NCBI GenBank assembly: GCA_013041925.1
Contig: JABDRB010000012.1
Location: 1-64,000, forward strand
Direction: 5' to 3'
DNA: 64,000 bases
From: Akkermansiaceae bacterium
GTDB taxonomy: Bacteria; Verrucomicrobiota; Verrucomicrobiia; Verrucomicrobiales; Akkermansiaceae
Numbering within the stretch: the first letter of the stretch is position 1; every line of letters begins with the position of its first letter. Shown piece after piece: positions 53,001 to 61,988 of the stretch. Made by a program: the position numbers and the translations under genes. A model generated the notes under the pieces. It worked only from the letters and a program-made list of their open reading frames with translations. It was not told the DNA's origin and did not search any database.

Positions 53001-54223
53001 AAATTGAAGTGCTCTATCTGGGTGGCCGGGAGAATACGGTTATTGGTCATCTCGTGGAGGCGGTTGATGGCAGGGTGTTTTTTGAATATGATGCCGAATG
53101 GGTAGCTCGCGGCATTCAACTTTCACCGATTTATCTGCCCAATGAAACACTGGGGTCGGTGGCCACACCCACACCGGGATTTGGACCGCTCTTCGGACTC
53201 TTTGCGGATAGTCTCCCTGACTGGTGGGGCGATCAAATGATGAAACGTTACTTTGGTGATAAGGGGATACCTTGGAACAGTGTAACAGCCCTTCAAAAAC
53301 TTGCCTGTGCTGGTGGCCACGCCATGGGCGCCATCGGCTATGAAGCTCCACTGAGCGGCGGTTCTTTCCGTGAGGAACTGACGGTAGAAGTCGCAGAGTT
53401 GGTGCAAAATGCTCACTCATTCCTGCATGGAAGCACCGAGAATATGCTTCCGGGCTTGATTCGGTCGGGCCTGTCACCAGGGGGCGCGCAACCCAAGGTG
53501 TTGTTGGGGTTTAATCAGGACTTCTCACGGGCGATGGCGGGTGGTGGAAGTTTACCCCGTGGCTTTGAACGTTGGTTGTTAAAATTTGATCTCGATACCG
53601 AGTATGAACATGGCAAGGAGGAGTATGCTTATTCGTTGATGGCACGTGCTGCCGGGATCCGCATGGCTGAAACCCACTTGCTGGTCGGTTCCGATGGCAC
53701 CCATCATTTTCTCTCGAAACGGTTTGATCGTCCCGGTGATACGCGTAGACACGTGCATACTTATTCTGGCCTCACGCATACCCTTGTGAGGGAAGGGGTA
53801 GAGTATGGTGAACTGATGGATCTGACCCGAGTGCTCACAGGAAGTGAGGTCGAGGTGGAAGAGGTGTTCCGCCGTGCCTGTTTTAACGTCTTTGCTGGCA
53901 ATGACGATGATCATGGGAAAAATCATGCGTTCTTGATGGAGCTGGACGGCCAGTGGAAAGTGTCACCTGCCTACGATCTCACCAGCACATCAAACCCACT
54001 GGTTACAGGCATGCGGGCGGCCTCGGTCAATGGGAAAAGCGTCGACGTCGGTCGTCTCGACCTCAAACGGCTTGGGGAGTCGCAGAGTGTGCGGAAAATT
54101 GATGATACGATCGAGGAAGTCCTCAATGCGATCAAGGACTGGGGACGATGGGCCGGCGAAGCTGGGTTGTGTAAGTTCCGCACCGAGCAAGTGCGCGACG
54201 AGATGCCCGGCACAGGTGCTTGA
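52997..54223 (+). CDS. HipA-like serine/threonine kinase toxin
   Basis: A 408-residue type II toxin kinase. HipA N-terminal domain about 1-120; kinase core with the phosphate loop PGGAQPK (161-167), ATP-Lys196 in LLKFD, the catalytic loop N302-D-D304-D-H-G-K-N and metal Asp327 in PAYDLTS. Both catalytic and metal acids are present, so it should be active. E. coli HipA phosphorylates glutamyl-tRNA synthetase; the target here is not known. A good purine-rich ribosome site (GAAGGGGAAGG) precedes the ATG, unlike most genes here. Confidence 0.9.
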   Translation: MKIEVLYLGGRENTVIGHLVEAVDGRVFFEYDAEWVARGIQLSPIYLPNETLGSVATPTPGFGPLFGLFADSLPDWWGDQMMKRYFGDKGIPWNSVTALQKLACAGGHAMGAIGYEAPLSGGSFREELTVEVAELVQNAHSFLHGSTENMLPGLIRSGLSPGGAQPKVLLGFNQDFSRAMAGGGSLPRGFERWLLKFDLDTEYEHGKEEYAYSLMARAAGIRMAETHLLVGSDGTHHFLSKRFDRPGDTRRHVHTYSGLTHTLVREGVEYGELMDLTRVLTGSEVEVEEVFRRACFNVFAGNDDDHGKNHAFLMELDGQWKVSPAYDLTSTSNPLVTGMRAASVNGKSVDVGRLDLKRLGESQSVRKIDDTIEEVLNAIKDWGRWAGEAGLCKFRTEQVRDEMPGTGA

Positions 54224-54236
54224 AGTCGGGGCGTCA

Positions 54237-55352
54237 TCAGGCGGCGATCCAGAAATCAATGCCTTCGATCCTTCCGCTTGCTTTCAGTGCATCGCGGATG
54301 CGGTCACCTGCGCCACGCGATCCAACATAGCTGACAATGACCGATTGGTTGATCGGCGGGAGTGCGGTCATGGCGACAACGGGTCGGCCATGGAGCATGC
54401 GTCCGATTTTCCGAGGGTCGACATCGATAAATCCTGATGCTGGTTTCCATGACTGTTCGAGTGGGTTTGCGCACTTGCGGGCGGGTCGTCCTGCTCCGGC
54501 AATCCACAGTGCGCGGTGCGAGCAACCGCTATCATGGATGGCTTGGGCAAGGTAGGGTGCCTTACACTGATGAAACGCCATCATGTCATAGCGCGGGTCG
54601 TTTCGCGATAGCCGCGTCGGTGGGTCATACCAATCGTAGAGGGTCTCATTGACCTTGCCGATGCGCACACGCCCAGCCAGCCAACGCAAAAACATTTCGT
54701 AATCCTCGGGGAAATCGCCGTCGCGGTAGCCACCCCAATGCTCCACGACCTCTCGGCGATACATCAGGGTGGGGTGCGGCACGGGTAGGTCGATAAAGCG
54801 GTTTAGCGCGACGGCCTCCGCACTCACATGTCGGTTAGTCCACTGGACATGATGGGCGTATCCGGCAGCCGTTTCATGGTCACCGGCAAACCTGACAAGG
54901 CATGAGACGCCGCCTAGCTCAGGGTGATTAGCCAGCGCATGTGATTGACGTGCAAGCCGACTCGGGTGGGATACGTCATCGGCATCCATCCGGGCAATGA
55001 GGGGGGTGGGTTGGGCCATTGAAAATCCATGGTTGGAGGCGGCCACCACCCCACGGTGGTCACGCTGGATAAGTCGGATCCGGGAGTCAGTTTGTGCGAT
55101 TTTTTTGATGAGTTCAGCGGAGCCATCGGTCGAGCCGTCATCCACAACGATTAATTCCCAATCGCTGATCGTTTGGTTGACGATGCTCATCACGGCGCGA
55201 GCCACGGTGCTACGGGCATTGTAGCAGGGCATGATGATTGAAATCTGAGGGACTTGGCAGGAAATAGTGACGGAGGTATAGCGGGTCACCGGCTGGGAGT
55301 GAATCGATAAACGCGTGACCGCTGCCTTTTTTTTATCATGCCACAGATTCAT
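54237..55352 (-). CDS. Glycosyltransferase family 2 with C-terminal Rossmann-like domain
   Basis: A 371-residue two-domain protein. Residues 36-260 are a GT2 domain (SIIMPCYNARSTVARAVMS, IVVDDGSTDGS, RMDADDVSHPSRL as the DxD motif, DFPEDYEMFLRWL). Residues about 280-371 are a separate domain beginning ALWIAGAGRPARK with FIDVDPRKIGRMLHGRPV and SYVGSRGAGDRI, like PglD-type nucleotide-binding folds. It should transfer a sugar to a surface glycan or lipid acceptor; the C-terminal domain may bind a nucleotide sugar. About 35 residues before the GT fold are without known features, and a later start is possible. Confidence 0.88.
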   Translation of the reverse strand: MNLWHDKKKAAVTRLSIHSQPVTRYTSVTISCQVPQISIIMPCYNARSTVARAVMSIVNQTISDWELIVVDDGSTDGSAELIKKIAQTDSRIRLIQRDHRGVVAASNHGFSMAQPTPLIARMDADDVSHPSRLARQSHALANHPELGGVSCLVRFAGDHETAAGYAHHVQWTNRHVSAEAVALNRFIDLPVPHPTLMYRREVVEHWGGYRDGDFPEDYEMFLRWLAGRVRIGKVNETLYDWYDPPTRLSRNDPRYDMMAFHQCKAPYLAQAIHDSGCSHRALWIAGAGRPARKCANPLEQSWKPASGFIDVDPRKIGRMLHGRPVVAMTALPPINQSVIVSYVGSRGAGDRIRDALKASGRIEGIDFWIAA

Positions 55353-55396
55353 GGGTTTCGGCTTTTTCCTTGTCGCTGATGCGTCACACTGCGGGC

Positions 55397-56206
55397 ATGT
55401 TGACCATTGCTCCAGATGTCATGGATTCTTGTATCCGCCTTGTCAAACAAGTGGGTCGCTTCCAGATGAAGCATTTTCGGTCGATGCCAGAGGGGGCGGA
55501 CGACATGAAAGCGGTGCGCGAGACGGTGTCGTTTGTGGATGTGGAATCAGAAAAAATCCTCATGGACGGGTTGCTTCCCATGGTCGATGGTGCTGGTTTT
55601 TTTGGTGAGGAAAGTGGGAAGTCTGGGTCGCAGGACCTCGTGTGGGTGGTCGACCCGTTGGATGGCACCACCAACTTCCTCAGCGGGATCGACCAATTTT
55701 GTGTTTCCGTCGCCTTGGTGGAAAATGGGGAACCTATCCTCGGGCTTGTCTATAAACCGATTTCAGGTGAGGTGTTTTCCTGCGTGCATGGTCATGGTGT
55801 GTTTTACAATGGGTCGCGGACCCGTGCGGTGCATCCGAGCATCACCGCATCCGATGCCCTGTTTGTGACCGGTTTTCCGTATCGGTCTCCAGATGTGACA
55901 ACACAATTTTTTAAGGCCGCGGAAGATGTATTGATGTTAGGTCGAGGGATCAGGCGTTCGGGTAGTGCCGCTCTGGATGTGGCCAACCTGAGTATGGGTT
56001 GGTTTCAAGGGTTTTGGGAAACGGACCTCCAGCCCTATGACGTTGCGGCGGGCATCCTGATGATGCGGGAAAATGGTCTTCTCGTCACCAATCAGAATGG
56101 GGAGCCGTATGACCTGTTTGCCGATCGACTCCTGGTGGCGGCCATGCCGGAGGTGCATCCCGCCTTTCTGGAAGTGATCGCACGATCATACTCAATCGAG
56201 GAATAG
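55397..56206 (+). CDS. Inositol monophosphatase family protein
   Basis: A 269-residue metal-dependent phosphatase. Metal motifs: GEESG, WVVDPLDGTTNF and the late WETDLQPYDVAAGILMMRENG. It may act on inositol phosphate, bisphosphorylated adenosine or a sugar phosphate; the motifs do not decide. In-frame upstream codons (TTG 55370, ATG 55379) exist; MLTIAPDV fits the family start. Confidence 0.92.
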   Translation: MLTIAPDVMDSCIRLVKQVGRFQMKHFRSMPEGADDMKAVRETVSFVDVESEKILMDGLLPMVDGAGFFGEESGKSGSQDLVWVVDPLDGTTNFLSGIDQFCVSVALVENGEPILGLVYKPISGEVFSCVHGHGVFYNGSRTRAVHPSITASDALFVTGFPYRSPDVTTQFFKAAEDVLMLGRGIRRSGSAALDVANLSMGWFQGFWETDLQPYDVAAGILMMRENGLLVTNQNGEPYDLFADRLLVAAMPEVHPAFLEVIARSYSIEE

Positions 56207-56272
56207 AGAGATCCACCATGGATGACGAGTCGGCCTTGTTAAACCCCTAGAACCTCTGATACACTCATCCGC

Positions 56273-56503
56273 ATGAGTAACGATCCATTACACGGAATCA
56301 CCCTTGAGCGCATGCTCACGGATCTAGTCGATGCCTACGGTTGGGACGACCTCGCCTTTCGCATTCGGATCAACTGCTTTAAAAATAACCCGAGTATCAA
56401 ATCCAGCCTCAAGTTCCTCCGGAAAACCGACTGGGCGAGAAATAAGGTCGAGATTCTTTATAAGCAGTTCATAGGAATGAGCGACCCAGAACGGAGGATC
56501 TGA
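56273..56503 (+). CDS. VF530 family DNA-binding protein
   Basis: A 76-residue protein matching the VF530 (DUF2132) family along its whole length: [45 protein letters not shown] and WARNKVE in order. The family is small, helical and described as DNA-binding from a Vibrio structure. Physiological role unknown. Confidence 0.9.
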   Translation: MSNDPLHGITLERMLTDLVDAYGWDDLAFRIRINCFKNNPSIKSSLKFLRKTDWARNKVEILYKQFIGMSDPERRI

Positions 56504-56611
56504 TGGCGCCATACGAGGGCGATAGGGGTCCATGATCCATCGGAATCGCACTTGGGCAGGCTGGACGCATCGAGCGTAGGATTTCCTGCCTCAGCGTGAG
56601 CGATCAACGGG

Positions 56612-56845
56612 TCACCCATAAAAGTCGATACGGGCGTCCGCGTTGAGTGACGTGGGGGTAGTTTTTTCGATCAATTCCTTCAAGGGGAGTTCGGCAAGTG
56701 CTGCTGTGTCATTAGGGCGGAGTTGGATTTTTTTCTGGATAAACTCGGGTAAAGAGATTGCCTGCTTGTGCGCCTTGTTACGCAAGCTGTGATAGAGGGA
56801 TGACGGCAGGGTGATCGTGAGTTTCTCAGTGGTTTCGTTTTTCAT
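56612..56845 (-). CDS. Ribbon-helix-helix (CopG-like) protein, orphan antitoxin-like
   Basis: A 77-residue protein. TEKLTITLPSSLYHSLRNKAHKQAISLPEFIQKKI fits a ribbon-helix-helix DNA-binding domain; the C-terminal half (NADARIDFYG at the end) resembles the flexible partner-binding tail of antitoxins. An ATG at 56923 in frame is less likely. No toxin-like gene follows: the overlapping downstream frame ends after about 55 codons with no recognisable domain. May regulate its own or another promoter. Confidence 0.7.
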   Translation of the reverse strand: MKNETTEKLTITLPSSLYHSLRNKAHKQAISLPEFIQKKIQLRPNDTAALAELPLKELIEKTTPTSLNADARIDFYG

Positions 56846-56931
56846 GACATCGGCATCATGAAAAAGCGTTGTGAAAAGGTGATGAAGTTTGTGTGAAAAG
56901 TGCGTGGATTCCGAGGCGGGCAAGGGGTGAC

Positions 56932-56964
56932 AAAAAAGCGGATTTCCTCGTGGGAAATCCGCTT
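56932..56964 (-). terminator. Rho-independent terminator of purL
   Basis: A perfect 12-bp stem (AAGCGGATTTCC with GGAAATCCGCTT) and five-base loop is followed on the minus strand by a T run, starting about 30 bases after the purL stop. Confidence 0.9.
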
Positions 56965-56994
56965 GGATTGAAACGGGTGACGTGGATGGGTCGA

Positions 56995-59900
56995 CTAAGC
57001 GAAGTAAGCGACGCCAGCCTTGAATAGGGGTTGGTGTTTGTTACCTGGGAGGTTTTTAGCGATGTCGCTGCCGCGTCGTTCGGTGTGACCCATTTTCCCG
57101 AGAACCCGCCCGCAGGGCGAGGTGATCCCCTCGATGGCGTAGAGTGATCCGTTCGGGTTGTAGGCAACGTCCATGGACGGGTTGCCTGCGAGGTCGGTGT
57201 ATTGAGTGGCAATCTGGCCGTTGGCCGCGAGTTCTCGGATGTCTTCTTGGCTCGCGTAGAATTTCCCTTCGCCATGGGAGAATGGGATGTTGTGCAGGTC
57301 GCCGACCTGACAATTTTCTAACCATGGAGATTGGTTTGATGCGATACGGGTTGTGGCGTAACAGGCGACGTGACGGCCGATATCGTTGAATGTCAGTGTG
57401 GGGGCGCCGGCTTTGGGGTCGCGAATTTCGCCGTAGGGGACGAGCCCTGTTTTGATCAGAGCTTGGAAGCCGTTGCAGATTCCGAGGATCAGGCCGTCTC
57501 GGTTTTTGAGTAAGTCCATGATGGCATCGGCAACCCTTGGGTTACGCAGCACGGTGGCAATAAATTTGCCGGATCCGTCTGGCTCGTCACCCGCAGAGAA
57601 TCCGCCGGGAAGCATCAGGATCTGCGACTGCTTAATCTGTTCGGCAAGCTCGCGTAACGACGCCTCGACATGGGATGATGTCAGGTTGCGGAAGATCAGC
57701 GGGCTGGCATCAGCTCCGGCTTGGTTAAATGCTTTTGCGGTATCGTATTCACAGTTGGTGCCAGGGAAGGTCGGGATGACCACCTTAGGCAGCGAGGAAC
57801 GTTGTGAACTCTTGGGCGAGGTGAGCTTAGAGACGTCTTTGTTATACGAGAATGTTTCGATCTCTTGGTGGGCAGCGGTCACCTGCGTCGGGTAGGTCGA
57901 TTCGAGTGGTTGAGTCCAGTCGGTGAGAAGTTCGGACAGCGGCAGGGATTCTCCGGCAACGTGGATGCTGGGTTCCGTGGTGGTGCGACCGATACACTGG
58001 GTTTGGAGAGCATCGACTAGTGGGTCTGAGGATTCGATCAAGAAACTAATGTAGCGTTCGCGAAAGAGTTCGCTGGTATCGATATCGAGTGTCGCCCCGA
58101 TGTTGTTTCCAAATGCCATCTTGGCAATGCCTGCAGCGATACCACCCTCAGCAAGTGAGTGAATGGACAGGATGTTTCCTGCAGCATTTTCTGCGTAAAG
58201 AAGGTCGGCCACCTCCTTGAGTCGTTCAAAATCAGGGACGTTTTGATCGTCGCGGGGGATCTCAACGAGGAAGATGTTGGAGTTTGCTTTCTTAAACTCA
58301 GGCGATAGAGCGAGGGTGGTTTTACCTGGAGCGAGGGCGAATGAGACGAGGGTGGGGGGGACGTCGATTTCGTTGAATGATCCAGACATCGAGTCCTTGC
58401 CTCCAATCGCGCCGAGGCGGAGTTCGTGTTGCGCGAGGAAGGCTCCTAACAATGCGGCAAAAGGTTTACCCCAGCGTGCGGGGTCGGTGCCGAGTTTTTC
58501 AAAGTATTCTTGGAGGGTGAGTCGGACGTCTGAGAGGTGTGCGCCGGAGGCAACGATGCGACAGACGGACTCGGTGACGGCGTAGAGCGCACCGTGGAAG
58601 GGTGACCAGCTCGCAATGTGTGGGTTGAAGCCCCAAGCCATGTGGGTGCAGGTGGTGGTGTCCCCTTCAAGGAGTGGGATTTTGGCCACCATGGCATCGG
58701 TTGGGGTGAGTTGATTTTGACCGCCAAAGGGGTTAAGCACGGTGGCCGCGCCGATCGAACCATCAAACATTTCGCCGAGGCCTTTTTGGGAGGATGTGTT
58801 GAGGTCGGCGAGGGTCGCGGTGAACCGCTCCTTGAGGGTGCCTGATCCTTTTTCCTGACAGCCAAGCGATGCGTGACTCGGCGTGGCGTTGACTTTGATA
58901 CTCGTGGAAAGCGTGACGCCATTCGTGTCGAGGAAGGCGCGGGAGAAATTCACGATCTCCTTGCCGCGCCACTTGATGATGAGTCGTCCGCTCTCGGTGA
59001 CGTCGGCGACGTGGGTGCACTCGAGGTTTTCCAGATCACACTCGGCTTTAAAATAATCGATTTCAGAAGGGTCGACGCAGATTGCCATACGTTCTTGGGA
59101 CTCGGAGATCGCGAGTTCCGTGCCGTCGAGTCCATCGTATTTCTTAGGCACGGCATCGAGGTTGATTTCCAAGCTCTCGGCGATTTCACCGATAGCGACG
59201 GAGACGCCGCCGGCACCGAAGTCGTTGCAGATTTTGATTTTTGCTGCGAGTTCGGGGTTGCGGAAGAGGCGTTGGATTTTGCGTTCGGTGGGTGGGTTTC
59301 CTTTTTGCACCTCGGCAGAGTTATCGAGGGCGGTATCGGTGTGTTCTTTCGAAGATCCAGTGGCGCCCCCGACACCATCGCGGCCGGTGCGACCACCGAT
59401 CAGGAGGATGACATCGCCGGTGGCGGGAGAGCCACGGAAGACATTTTTCTTGGGAGCTGCGGCGACCACGGCGCCGATCTCCATGCGTTTGGCCACATAG
59501 TTCGGGTGATAGACTTCTGAGACTTGGCCGGTGGCGAGGCCGATCTGGTTACCGTAGGAGGAATACCCGTGGGCCGCTTCTTTGCATATTTTGCGCTGGG
59601 GGAGTTTACCAGGCAGTGTTTCTGAAAACGGGGTGCGGGGGTCGGCGGCACCGGTGACACGCATCGCCTGATAGACGTAGGATCGACCTGAAAGCGGGTC
59701 GCGAATACAACCGCCGAGGCAGGTGGCCGCGCCGCCGAAGGGTTCGATTTCGGTCGGGTGGTTATGGGTCTCGTTTTTAAACATGACCAGCCATCTTTCT
59801 GTGCTGGTCGCAGCAGGAGCCTCGTTGCTGGCGGGTGTCTTGATATCGACATCCACCTCGATCGAGGCCGCATTGATCTCCTCGGATATCTCGACGTTGT

Positions 59901-60756
59901 CGAGCTCGCCTGTTTTGCGCAGCTCCTTCATCGCAATCAGGGCGATGTCCATCAGCGTCTCGGGCCGATCGGTCCCGGCTCCGTAAACTTCATCACGGGT
60001 CGATTGATACTTGGCGTAGGTCTCGGCGATGACGTCCTGGTTTTCAAATTCGACGGACTGAATTTTGGTGGCGAAGGTCGAGTGGCGACAGTGGTCAGAC
60101 CAATAAGTATCGAGCATTTTAATCTCGGTGATGGTCGGGTTGCGGCTTTCTTCGTCACGGAAATAAGTTTGGGTGAAGATCAGGTCCTCGGGGGACATGG
60201 CGAGGCCGAGGTCGCGGCACTGGCTGCGCAGGTCATCAGCGGTAGCCGTGGTAAAACCATCGAGGATTTCAACATCGGCAGGAGGTTCCGATGGGGTTTC
60301 GAGTGTCGAGGGAATGTCCATGGACGCCTCACGGGAGTCCACCGCGTTGATGGTGTAGGATTTGACCCGGTCGAGATCGCTTTCAGAAATCGTGCCTTTA
60401 AGGATGATGACACGGGCTGACCCAATCAGGGGTTTTTTGTCCTGCGTGAGAATCTGCACACACTGGGCGGCGGAGTCGGCGCGTTGATCGTATTGACCAG
60501 GAAGGTATTCGACGGCGAAGGCAGTCTCATCGGATGCGAGGTCAAGCCTTTCGCTGGCAGTCTCGACTTGGGGTTCCGAAAGGATGAGTCGGGTCGCCTC
60601 GGCAAATTGCTGATCACTCAGGCCATCAACGTCATATCGTTGGACAACGCGAACGGTTTCGAGGTGGCTGAGGCTAAGGTTTTCCCGGAGATCGTGAAGA
60701 AGTTCACGGGCCTGGGAGTTGAATTCGGTTTGTTTCTCGACAAAAACGCGGTTCAT
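56995..60756 (-). CDS. purL: Phosphoribosylformylglycinamidine synthase, full-length PurL
   Basis: A 1253-residue single-chain FGAM synthetase, the large form. N-terminal PurS-like domain; ATP/FGAR parts with FKNETHNHPTEIEPFGGAATCLGG; linker; C-terminal glutaminase with PGTNCEYDTAKAF, LPGGFSAGDE, the nucleophile Cys in GICNGFQAL and later FSHGEGKF. It makes FGAM from FGAR with glutamine ammonia. MNRVFVEKQ was chosen as start: the earlier in-frame ATG is upstream of the candidate promoter. Terminator follows directly. Confidence 0.96.
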   Translation of the reverse strand: MNRVFVEKQTEFNSQARELLHDLRENLSLSHLETVRVVQRYDVDGLSDQQFAEATRLILSEPQVETASERLDLASDETAFAVEYLPGQYDQRADSAAQCVQILTQDKKPLIGSARVIILKGTISESDLDRVKSYTINAVDSREASMDIPSTLETPSEPPADVEILDGFTTATADDLRSQCRDLGLAMSPEDLIFTQTYFRDEESRNPTITEIKMLDTYWSDHCRHSTFATKIQSVEFENQDVIAETYAKYQSTRDEVYGAGTDRPETLMDIALIAMKELRKTGELDNVEISEEINAASIEVDVDIKTPASNEAPAATSTERWLVMFKNETHNHPTEIEPFGGAATCLGGCIRDPLSGRSYVYQAMRVTGAADPRTPFSETLPGKLPQRKICKEAAHGYSSYGNQIGLATGQVSEVYHPNYVAKRMEIGAVVAAAPKKNVFRGSPATGDVILLIGGRTGRDGVGGATGSSKEHTDTALDNSAEVQKGNPPTERKIQRLFRNPELAAKIKICNDFGAGGVSVAIGEIAESLEINLDAVPKKYDGLDGTELAISESQERMAICVDPSEIDYFKAECDLENLECTHVADVTESGRLIIKWRGKEIVNFSRAFLDTNGVTLSTSIKVNATPSHASLGCQEKGSGTLKERFTATLADLNTSSQKGLGEMFDGSIGAATVLNPFGGQNQLTPTDAMVAKIPLLEGDTTTCTHMAWGFNPHIASWSPFHGALYAVTESVCRIVASGAHLSDVRLTLQEYFEKLGTDPARWGKPFAALLGAFLAQHELRLGAIGGKDSMSGSFNEIDVPPTLVSFALAPGKTTLALSPEFKKANSNIFLVEIPRDDQNVPDFERLKEVADLLYAENAAGNILSIHSLAEGGIAAGIAKMAFGNNIGATLDIDTSELFRERYISFLIESSDPLVDALQTQCIGRTTTEPSIHVAGESLPLSELLTDWTQPLESTYPTQVTAAHQEIETFSYNKDVSKLTSPKSSQRSSLPKVVIPTFPGTNCEYDTAKAFNQAGADASPLIFRNLTSSHVEASLRELAEQIKQSQILMLPGGFSAGDEPDGSGKFIATVLRNPRVADAIMDLLKNRDGLILGICNGFQALIKTGLVPYGEIRDPKAGAPTLTFNDIGRHVACYATTRIASNQSPWLENCQVGDLHNIPFSHGEGKFYASQEDIRELAANGQIATQYTDLAGNPSMDVAYNPNGSLYAIEGITSPCGRVLGKMGHTERRGSDIAKNLPGNKHQPLFKAGVAYFA

Positions 60757-60797
60757 AAGTGCAGGTGGGTGGGTGCAGGTGGGCTGGAAAGAGCGGC

Positions 60798-60825
60798 ATA
60801 CTAGGTGCTGATGCTCTGTGGGCAA
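60798..60825 (-). promoter_or_regulatory. Candidate promoter of purL
   Basis: On the minus strand TTGCCC and TAGTAT with a 16-base spacer. Predicted start near 60791, about 35 bases before the purL ATG at 60756. Confidence 0.45.
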
Positions 60826-60998
60826 GACCAATGCGTAAGAATAGGCATGGAATCGATGTGAAAGCTCGTGAGGTTAAAAAAAGTTCCCCTCGACGGAATA
60901 AAATTACGTGCTATTCATCTCAGGAATGTGGGTTGAGGCAACGAGGCCTTATTCACTCCAATAATACAAACAGAACCATAAACGACCCAAACGATTCA

Positions 60999-61568
60999 AT
61001 GAAAACAACGATGAAATACCTGACTGGAGCTATTTTTCTAGGAATGACCCACCTTGCCATGGCGGCCGCCCCTTGTGATGACGCGCAGAAGCAATGCTCA
61101 ACTCAGGCGAAAGCAACGTGCAAAGCTGCAAAGTGCGACGCCTCATCCGGTAAGGGACTCACAAATGCCCATTATATGGTTACGGGAATGGTATGTAAGG
61201 GGTGCTCTGGATCCATTACCAAAAAATTGGCCGCAATCGATGGTGTCAGCGTCAAAAAAGTCTGTCATGAGTCCGGATCTGCCATCGTTGATTACGACCC
61301 GAAGAAGGTCAACAAAGACGCCATTAAAGCGGCTCTCAATCAGGGGAAATTCAAGGTTACTGCCGAGCGTGTCAGCGTCCCCGTCAAGGGAATGACCTGT
61401 GGCAAGTGCTCGGAGAAGTTGACCGCCGCCCTCAATGGTGTCGATGGTGTCAGCGCCAACCTTGTTTGTCACAAGAGCGGCAAGGCGGTCGTCGATATCG
61501 ATTGCGCCAAGAGTTGCCGAGACACCGTGGTGAAGACAATCCAAAAAGCCGGCTTTAAAGCGGAATAA
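60999..61568 (+). CDS. Exported protein with two heavy-metal-associated (HMA) domains
   Basis: A 189-residue protein. A signal peptide (cleavage near AMA-A, residues 20-23) precedes a Cys-containing linker with Cys26, Cys33, Cys41 and Cys46. HMA domain 1 spans about 57-122 with MVCKGC (Cys66, Cys69); HMA domain 2 about 125-188 with MTCGKC (Cys134, Cys137). Each domain also has a Cys-His pair in the same place (Cys89-His90, Cys157-His158), not usual for HMA domains. Total 12 cysteines. HMA domains carry Cu(I), Zn or Hg ions; an exported metal carrier or buffer is likely. Followed by a Cys-rich lipoprotein gene. Divergent from purL. Confidence 0.85.
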   Translation: MKTTMKYLTGAIFLGMTHLAMAAAPCDDAQKQCSTQAKATCKAAKCDASSGKGLTNAHYMVTGMVCKGCSGSITKKLAAIDGVSVKKVCHESGSAIVDYDPKKVNKDAIKAALNQGKFKVTAERVSVPVKGMTCGKCSEKLTAALNGVDGVSANLVCHKSGKAVVDIDCAKSCRDTVVKTIQKAGFKAE

Positions 61569-61663
61569 TTCTCGCGCTATCATCTCCTAGAGAATGAGGA
61601 GGGTCAATCGAGGCCTTCCTCACAATGAACTACCTACAACCTACAACTACCCATAACAACCTG

Positions 61664-61879
61664 ATGAAAAAAATAATCCAAAGCCTGTCCCTGATGTCCG
61701 TCGTTGCCGTTTCTGCGTTTGCCCTGAGCTCCTGTGCCGTTGATGCTGGCTCTGCTGCCCAGTGTCCTAAGAAGTGCTGCGCTAAGAAAGCCTGTGCTTC
61801 CAGTTGCTTCAAAGCATGTTGCGCAGAGAAAAAAGCCTGCTCAGTTGGCCGCGTCAAGGCGTGCTGCGTGAAACCATAA
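61664..61879 (+). CDS. Small cysteine-rich lipoprotein, metallothionein-like composition
   Basis: A 71-residue protein with a signal sequence and lipobox L-S-S-Cys24. The 48-residue mature part contains 11 Cys (including the lipidated one) and about ten Lys, in repeats such as CPKKCCAKKAC, CFKACC and KKACSVGRVKACC. Such Cys/Lys density suggests metal binding, but no metallothionein family is recognised. The start at MKKIIQSL is preferred over an ATG 13 codons earlier. It lies 95 bases after the double-HMA gene and before a terminator, so the two are probably cotranscribed and may exchange metal. Confidence 0.8.
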   Translation: MKKIIQSLSLMSVVAVSAFALSSCAVDAGSAAQCPKKCCAKKACASSCFKACCAEKKACSVGRVKACCVKP

Positions 61880-61902
61880 CCACGTTCCATCCACACTCAT
61901 CA

Positions 61903-61940
61903 CGCCCGGTGTCTCCTGTGAGATTCATCGGGCGTTTTTT
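61903..61940 (+). terminator. Rho-independent terminator after the Cys-rich lipoprotein
   Basis: CGCCCGGTG pairs with CATCGGGCG (one G-T pair) around a 14-base loop, then six T. Ends the metal-binding pair before ribF. Confidence 0.8.
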
Positions 61941-61988
61941 GTTTTGTTGTTTGTTGTTTTGTTCTTTCCAAGTAAGCATGTTGGCGCG

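Noticed and set aside
56450-56620. Possible toxin gene overlapping the stop of the RHH gene
   Set aside because: The frame ends after about 55 codons, lies antisense to the VF530 gene and shows no toxin motif.
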